DNA of 64,000 nucleotides. It comes from Flavobacterium sp. GTDB taxonomy: Bacteria > Bacteroidota > Bacteroidia > Flavobacteriales > Flavobacteriaceae. The notes below the pieces were generated by a model that saw only the letters and a list, made by a program, of their open reading frames with translations, was not told the DNA's origin and ran no database searches. Of the stretch, positions 53,801 to 62,800 are shown piece by piece (within the stretch, counting starts at the first letter, position 1; every line of letters starts with the position of its first letter). A program made the position numbers and the translations under genes. The stretch is from NCBI GenBank assembly GCA_014379405.1, contig JACMLU010000025.1, forward strand, positions 62,001-126,000. The letters run 5' to 3'.

Positions 53801-56800
53801 CCTCCTTTTAGGAATTCATAATTGACATAAACTCCAGAACCTCCCGTTACACCCGTTACGGTAATCGTGACAAAGTTCATAGCATTTGAACCTGAATTAC
53901 AACCGAATTGCACCACGGCAGGTGCAGGAACAGTAATAATAGCTGGCTCAGTTACAGTAATGGTTTGAGTTGCCGTACAACCTCTTCCAGAAGTTACATC
54001 AACAGTATATGTTCCGGCGATCAGACCTCCAAAAATATTTGAAGTTTGAGTGGTCGCTCCGCCATCAATACTGTAGGTGTATATTGGATTGTCGTTCACT
54101 CCCACGGCAGGAGGATTTAATGTGGCTGTTATGGTTCCATTATTTCCTCCATTACAAGTAACATCCGTTTTTGAAAGGGCAAAACCAGTGATTGGCGTTG
54201 CGTCTCCTAAACTTACCGGAATAGACTTGATACAAGTTGTGGTAACATCTCTTACCGTAACTGTGTGTGTTCCTGCAAAAATATTGGTAAAGTTTGCAGA
54301 AGCTTGATACGTTCCCGAGTCAATACTATATTCATAATTACCAGAACCTCCCGTAGCAGTCAGTGTTAACGCGCCATCCCCATCTGTACAACTTGGTAAA
54401 GCGGTGATAACTGCCTGCAATTGTATGGCTGGCAAAATATTAACTAAACCTGCTGCAGTAGTCGTACAACCATTTTTGTCTTTTACAATTACAGTATAGG
54501 TTCCCGGTGCATTCACGGTAAAAGTTGGACTCGTTTGGAATCCGCTTCCTATGCTGAATTCATATGGCCCTACGCCTGTTGCTACATTTACTGTAAAAGT
54601 ATAGGTTCCTGTCGCACTTGGACATTGGCTTAATCCCGGAACGGTTATTCCAGAAGGAAGAGGATCTGTTGCAATGGTAATCGGAAATGGTGTTGTTATC
54701 ACGCAACCATTGGCATCTTTCACATAAACATCCCAAGTTGTTCCTAAAGCTGGATCTAAAACAGCTGAAGCTGAAGTAGAATAACTTCCTACCGGCGCAC
54801 CGCTTATTACATACGAATAGCTGTAAGGAGCAACACCTCCGGAAGCAGTCACGCTCACTTGTGCACCAAAGTTACAATTGGCATTAATAAATGGGTTTGC
54901 TACCAAGTTTAATGCTGCAGATTGCGCAACTGTAACAGAAGCGGTTGCAGTACATCCTGTAATAACATCTGTAATATTAATAGTTTGCGTACTTGCGGTA
55001 CTTAATCCTGAAACTGTTATCGTTGGATTTGTTTGTGGCGTACTTACAGCCCCTCCGTTGATTGAATAAGTATATGTACCAGCAAAATTTTCAACTATAA
55101 ACAATACTTGTCCATTGGATCCCGGGTTACAAGTCACGTCACTAATCAACTGGCCTGAAACGGTGATATTCGTTACCGGATTAACAGTGTATGATTCTTG
55201 ATAAGTACATAAATTGGCATCCGTTACTTGGAATAAATAAGTATCAGGCAATAATCCTGTAAAGATTCCACTTGAAGCTCCCGTAACATTTGATGTTGCA
55301 CTTGCGGGAGTCAATATCGCATAACTTAATGCACCAATACCGTTAGTTGTCGTTAAAGTAACATCGCTTGTCAGAGCCAAACAAGTCACTGCAGTTGAAA
55401 CAAAATCTAAATTTGTTGGCGGATTCAATGCCGGAACATTTACCGTTGGCGGAACAACACTTACGCAACCATTGGCATCTTTAATATAAGCCGTTACCAT
55501 TCCTGCAATATTTGTGGAATAGGTATTTGTTGCCGTGTAATTCATGCCTCCATCAAAACTATATTGATAAGAACCTGTTCCTCCATTTCCTGTTACAGTA
55601 ACAAGAGCAGCTTGGGTCGCATTGCCTGCACCGCAAGTTAATCCTTGGGTGAGTGCTGCTGTACCTCCAACAATGGTAGGTTGAGTTATTGTTAATGGAC
55701 TTGTTACCGAAGCACAACTTTTACTGTCTTTTACAACAACAGTATAGGTTCCTGCAGCATTCAATCCTGTAAATACATTTGAAGCTTGGTAAGTTGCACC
55801 ATTGTCAATACTATATTGGTAGGGTGCAATCCCGTTTGCCGCCGTAATTATGACACTACCATTGGAACCTCCATTACAAGTTACATTAGTTTGAGTAAAT
55901 GCAAATGTTGGAATAGTTTGTGGGGTTATCATTACTTCCGAAGAAACAGCTTGGCAACCCTGAGTATCAGTTACTCTAAAAATATAAGTACCAGCGGTTG
56001 ATGTGGTTAGTACATTACTGCCCATAGCCGTATAACTCGCTCCAGCATTTGTAGAATATTCATATAAAGTATAAGGTGCTATACCTCCATTTGCAGTTAA
56101 TGTTACAACAGCATCTGGGCTAATTGTACAATCCAACTCTTTTGTCAATGCAGCATTCAATAATAATTGTGGCTGTACGATATAGTTTACCACATTCGAA
56201 CTACAACCATTGGCATCTACAATACTCAATTGATAAGTACCTGGAGCATTAATGGTATAAATTGGGCTCGTTTGATTCGAACCGTTAATTTTATAAGTCG
56301 CTGGACTTACTGCTACCGTTTGACCCACTGAAAGATCAATCGTTAATGGTGTACCAACAAAACATTGTGATGCAGGCATAACGATAATTGGCAAAGCATC
56401 TGTTGCAATGGCAATTGGCAATGGTGTTGATATCACGCAATTATTGGCATCTTTCACATACACATCCCAAGAGGCGGCAATAGCTGGATCTAAAACTGCC
56501 GAAGCAGAAGTATAATAAGTTCCTGCCGGCGCACCACTTATCACATACGAATAGGTGTAAGGAGCAACTCCTCCAGAAGCAGTCACGCTTACTTGGGCTC
56601 CAAAATTACAGTTGGCATTGATAAATGGGTTTGCCACCAAAGCCAAAGGTGCAGATTGCGCAACTGTAAGAGAAGCGGTTGCAGTACATCCTGTAATAAC
56701 ATCTGTAATATTAATAGTTTGCGTACTTGCGGTACTTAATCCTGAAACTGTTATCGTTGGATTGGTTTGTCCCGTAATAACCGTTGTCCCTCCATCTAAT

Positions 56801-59800
56801 GAATAGTTATATGTTCCTGCAAAATTTCCGACAGTAAATCTTACTTCTCCATTGGTTCCCGGATTACAAGTCACGTCACTAATTAACTGACCCGAAACGG
56901 TTATATTCGTTACTGGATTAACTGTGAATGATTCTTGGTAAGTACAGAAATTGGCATCCGTTACTTGGAATAAATAGGTTCCAGGTAAAAGTCCAGCAAA
57001 TACTCCTGTGCCACTTGATGTAGCTGATGTAATGTTATCATACGAAAAAGGAGCGATGCCACCTTGTCCTGCAGGAACTGTTACTGTCACTGTAGTTGTT
57101 GGAGCAGAGCAAGTAATAGCTGGCGAAACAAAATTTAAATCTCTTGGAGCATCTAAAGACGGAATATTTACACCATTTACCAAAGTATAAACACAACCTT
57201 TTGAGTCTTTTACAAGAACATTAAAAGTAGTTCCAACATACGATTGATACGTATTTGTAGAAGAATAATTGGCCCCTAAATCAAAACTATAAACGTATGG
57301 AGCTGTTCCGCCAATACCATTTATGGTTACTGTTGCCGGTTGTGCCACATTTCCTGCACCACAAGTTAATGGCGTGGTCAAGAATGTAGTTGCCGTTAAA
57401 GCCGCTGGCTGCGCAATTGTAATTGGAGCACTTGGATAAAGACATAATTTTGCATCTTTTACCGTAATGACATAAGTAGTTCCTGCCGCTAATCCAGTGA
57501 ATACATTTGAAGTTTGGAAAGTTCCTGCATCCAATTGATATTCATAAGGTCCAACTCCAGAAGTTATATTTACCGTAATCGTTCCGTCAGTACCACCAAA
57601 ACAACTTACATCGGTTGGTGTTGGTAGAGGAAATATCGTTGGCACAATTGGATCTAATACAAAAGTTGTTGTTGCTTGACACAGCGTTGGATTATTAACA
57701 TCCGTAACCCTGAAATCATATGTCCCAGCGGTTGCTGCTGAATATGGATTTGAAGTTGCTGCAAAAACACCACCATTAAAAGATACTTCGTAAGTATAAT
57801 TAGCTGACGGTGTCGTATCTCCACCTGTTGTTGTCAAAGTAATATCAGCATTTGGTGTTGTTGTTGTACAATCCAATTCTTTGGTTAAAGCAGCCGATAA
57901 ATTTAACTTCGGATATACTTCGTAATCCACCTCTTCCGTACAATCGTTTCCATCTTTAATTACCAAGTTGTAAATACCGGCGGCATTGAATGTAAAGCTT
58001 GGCGAAGTCTGGAAAGCACTTCCATTGACGCTGTAAGTGGCACCTCCAATAATGTCTGGATCTACAGTACCCGAAAAAGCAATCGTAAATGGCGTGCTAC
58101 CGTCGTAACAAATTGGTGCTGCTGGCGGTATAACTGTAGGCGCATCATCAGCATTTAATGTGATAGGGAATGGTTTAATACATTTATTGGCATCCATAGC
58201 ATAAACAATATAGTTGCCGCTATCCTTCATAAATGTATTGGAAGCATTCCAATTTGTGTCAGAAGCTGATGGTGGTGTGTCATCAGAAGCATCACCAATA
58301 ATCCCAGTATCTGGCAAAATCTGGTATTGGTAAGGAATAGGAATTGAAACTTGTGGAGGCACCGCTAATGGGTCTTCCCTAGATACGGTAGTTCCTCCTT
58401 GGGCAATGGCCACAATTTGTCCTGCATTGGTATTACAATTGGCGTTTTTTACTACTGTAGCGGTAACCATCAAATCAGTAGCCGATTCATATATATCAAA
58501 TGGAAGAGTAGCGCTTTTACAACCATCATTAGTTCCCCCATGTTCAGTAATGACCACATAATAAGAGCCCTGAGAAAGTCCACCAATCAAAGGCATTGTA
58601 AAAGGATATGCTCCAACAGAAATTCCAGAACCTTGTTTTCCTGGCACAATAGGTATATTGGTTTTAGAGTCATATACAACATAATCTACCGATGTAGGAG
58701 CGACATATCCTGAAGGTGCAGTAGGTTCTTTATCTAATGTAATAGAAACCGTCCCATCACCAGCTCCCTTACAAGTAACGTCTGTTACCACCCGTAAAGT
58801 GGCTAAGCTAGTGACTTTTATCGTTGGAGCACTAGCCTGTTTAATATAAGAACATCCAGTAGAGGAATCATATACAATAAAAGAATAAATTACTCCTTGG
58901 GTCAGTCCTGTAAAAGTTGCTGTTGGTGTCCCTGGTGTATCTTCAGTTACATAGGGTGCGTCTGGCACACCTGCAATAACATTAGGCACACCCGGATACA
59001 AACCGGATACAGCATCTCTTTGATATATGGCAAAATAAAATGGACCAGCACCCAATAATCCCGAGGTAGCAGTAACTTCAACCTTACCGCCTCCAGCACA
59101 AGTTGCAGTCGATTGAATACTAATGACTAAGTCATTAGGAGGAGATGCTACCTGTATGTTGTTTTTTAATGTACAATTGTTAGCATCAATCACGGTCACG
59201 GTATACGTACCATAATTCAATCCTGTAAAAGTATGATTAGCTCCCGTGGCACTTGAAAAGGTCTGCGTTGGGTCACCTACATTATTTGTTAAAATATAAG
59301 TATATGGTGCCTTTCCGCCTAAACCTGTACCTACATTTACAGTGACAGTACCTAAAGTTGTTACTCCCAAACCAGAACATTCTATATCTGTTTTTGAAAG
59401 TGTATAATTTAAAGCATCTGGCTGGCCAATGGTGATAGGTCTAGTATCTGTACAGCCTTTGCCATCTTTTACAGTCACTGTATAAGTACCGGCAATTAAT
59501 CCAGAAAACACATTAGATACTTGAAAATTTGTACCATCTATGCTATAAGTAAATGGACCAACTCCTTGACTTGCATCAATGGTTGCTTTTATGGATGCTG
59601 TGGCTTCGCCGTTGCAATAGATATCTTGGGTTTGGTCAAGCAAAGTAATTTCAGGATTTACAGGTAATGTAGTAACAATTGGAGTTGTCGTTAAAGCACT
59701 ACAGCCATTGGCATCCGTAACTCTAAAAGTATAGCTACCGGCAACACTTGAATTAAACACATTGCTTCCCATAGCGGTATAAGAACCGGAAGCTTCTTTC

Positions 59801-62800
59801 GATTCATAAGTGAACGGAGCTTTGCCTCCTGTGGCATTTATGGTTATTTGGGCATCGGTTGATGCTGAATTACAAGTAATATCTTTATTAAGAACAGCAG
59901 TCAATGTCAACTGCGGTGCCACCACTACCGGTGCGCTATCGGCGGTACATCCGTTGGCATCTTTTACTCGAATGGTGTAACTGCCTGCCGTAGTAACCAC
60001 AAAAGTATTTCCTGCCTGATAGGAACCTCCTGCATTAATACTATAGTTTAAAGTTCCCGTACCTCCAGAACCTGTGGCGGTAATCGTGTAACTTCCCACT
60101 CCCAAACATTGTCCTATAGCCAAGGCTGTAACTACCGGAATTGGATCTGTAGTAATAATAATGTCATATTTAACGGTACATCCATTAGCGTCTTTTATCC
60201 ATACATCCCAATTTGGATTCGTGACAGGATTTAAATTGGCTATATTACTAGTTCCATAATCTGTTGTTATAGGAGCCACTCCGTCTTGAGTGTAGGCATA
60301 AGTATAAGAAGCTGTTCCTCCAGTTGGAGTAACTGTAACTTGTGAAGTTGGTGTAAAACAGTTAGCGTTTACTTGCGCTATGGTTGCTAATAAAGCAGCT
60401 GTAGGTTGTGTTATTGTTATTGATGTAGGAGCAGTACAGCCTGTAGTTTCATCTGTAAAGACAACATTATAAGTAGTAGTCCCCCCAAGATTTGGCAAAG
60501 TAAACACTGTCGCCGTTTGGCCTGTTATGGCAGTTCCTCCATTTACACTATAACTATAGGTTGTAAATCCGCTTACATTGTAACGGATGGAACCTGTAGT
60601 ATTTCCAAAACAATCAACATCCTTCAATTTTGTTGCTATAACCGCAATTGGCGTTACTGGATTTACAATATGTGATTCCGTATAATAACAGCCATTGGCA
60701 TCTGAAACTTTAAAGATGTAAGTTGCCGGAGCTAATCCCGCAAAAACACCTGTTGTGTTTGAAGTCGCAGCAGCAACTGGAAATACAATTTCGTAAGTCA
60801 ATGTTCCCACTCCATTTGTAGCCGTTGCCGTAATGGTTGTTGTTGTCGCCAAACACGTTATTGGCGCAGCCGTAAAACTCAAATCCGTTGGTGAATTTAA
60901 TTTTAATAAAGTACCACTGCCTGATACAATACAACCTTTAGCATCTCTAACGCTATAAGTATAAGGTTGATCCGATCCATTATCATTCAATGTCAATGTA
61001 TTTGCAGCACTGTAGTCGCTTCCATTAAAACTGTATTGGTATGGTGCCGTTCCTGTTCCTAATGTTGGAGTCACTGTTACAGTTGCCGCTTGTTTGGCAT
61101 TAGTAGCACTACATGTAAATGGAGTTACTGATGCGGTTGCCACTAAAGCAGCAGGCTGTGTTAAGGTAACCGTTTTAGTAATAAAACAATCCTTGCTGTC
61201 TTTAACATAAAAAGTATGTGTTCCATCTCCTAAACCTGTGAATAAAGACCCCGGAACATAAGTAGTGCCATCTTTGCTGTAAGTGTAAGGTGCTACTCCT
61301 CCTGATGGAATTATTTGTACCGACCCATCCAAAGCGCCATCACAAGATAGATTAACATCGGTAGTGGTTGCCATTATCGGAACCAATGGATTTATCGTTG
61401 TCGTGGCGGTAGTAATACAATTGTTGGCATCAGTAACTCTAAATTGGAAAGTTCCAGCCGCTAAAGTCGAGTACACATTGGTTCCCATTGCGGTATATGT
61501 AACTCCACCATCAGTGGAAACTGCGTATGAATACGGGCTTTTTCCTCCTGCAGCCGTAACTGTGATAGTTGCTGCTGGCGATATTGTACAATCTAATTCT
61601 TTTGTAATCGCCTGTAAAACAGTTAACTGTGGATAAACGATGTAAGTTGTTGTCGCTACACATCCGCTGGCATCTTTAAGACTTAAAGTATAAGTTCCCT
61701 CAGCATTAATTGTGAAATTTGGACTGGATTGATATCCACTGCCAATACTGTAAGTTGGCGTTCCCACAGATGTTCCTATAATGCTAATGTTTATTGGTGA
61801 TCCCACATAACATTGAATGGCAGGTGTGTCAATCGTGGGTAAAGCATCGCTAATCACGGTTACCGTGGTGGTTGCGATACAGCCTTTGGCATCTTTTACA
61901 TAAACATCCCAAATTAAATTGGTAGCAGAGTTGGTGTCAACTGTTATTATGTTATTGCTGATATACGCTGATGCTATTGGAGCTGTAGCACCCGAAATTA
62001 CGGCCGCATAGGTGTAATTTGTTGTTCCTCCTGAAGCAATCACGGTAATTAGTGAATCGTCGTTGTTGCAGTTAACATGGGTTGCAGTTGCAGAAGATGC
62101 TACTAAAACTGAGGGTTGTATTATTGTTATTGAAGCATTCGCAGTACAACCCGTTACCTCATCAGTAATCAAAATTGCATACGTTCCCGCAGATTGATTG
62201 GTCAGGTTGATTGTTGTTGCTGTTTGTCCCGTAATGGTAGAGCCTCCATTAACACTATAACTATACGTTCCCGAAAATCCAGAAACGGTATATTGAATCG
62301 ATCCCGTATTTCCTCCATTACACAAAACATCACTCAATTTGTTTCCGATAACCGCAATTGGCGTAACTGGATTTACAATATGTGATTCCGTATAATAACA
62401 TCCATTGGCATCCGTAACTTTAAAGATGTAAGTTCCTGGAGATAATCCCGCAAAAACACCTGTCGTGTTTGAAATTGCAGAAGTTAGAGGGAAAATAATT
62501 TCATAAGTGAGCGTACCAACCCCTGTTCCTGCTGTAGGTGTTACCGTAACCGTACTCGTTGTTGCATTACAAGTAATGGCAGAGTTGGTTATAGTGCCAA
62601 CAGTTGGTGGATTTAATTTCAATAAAATCCCACTGCCTGATACAGTACAACCTTTAGCATCTCTTACACTATAAGCATAAGGTTGATCCGATCCATTGTC
62701 ATTCAATGTTAGTGTATTTGCGGCACTGTAGCCGCCTCCATTAAAACTATATTGATAAGGTGCTGTTCCAGTTGTAGGAACAGCAATGGTTATTGTCGCT

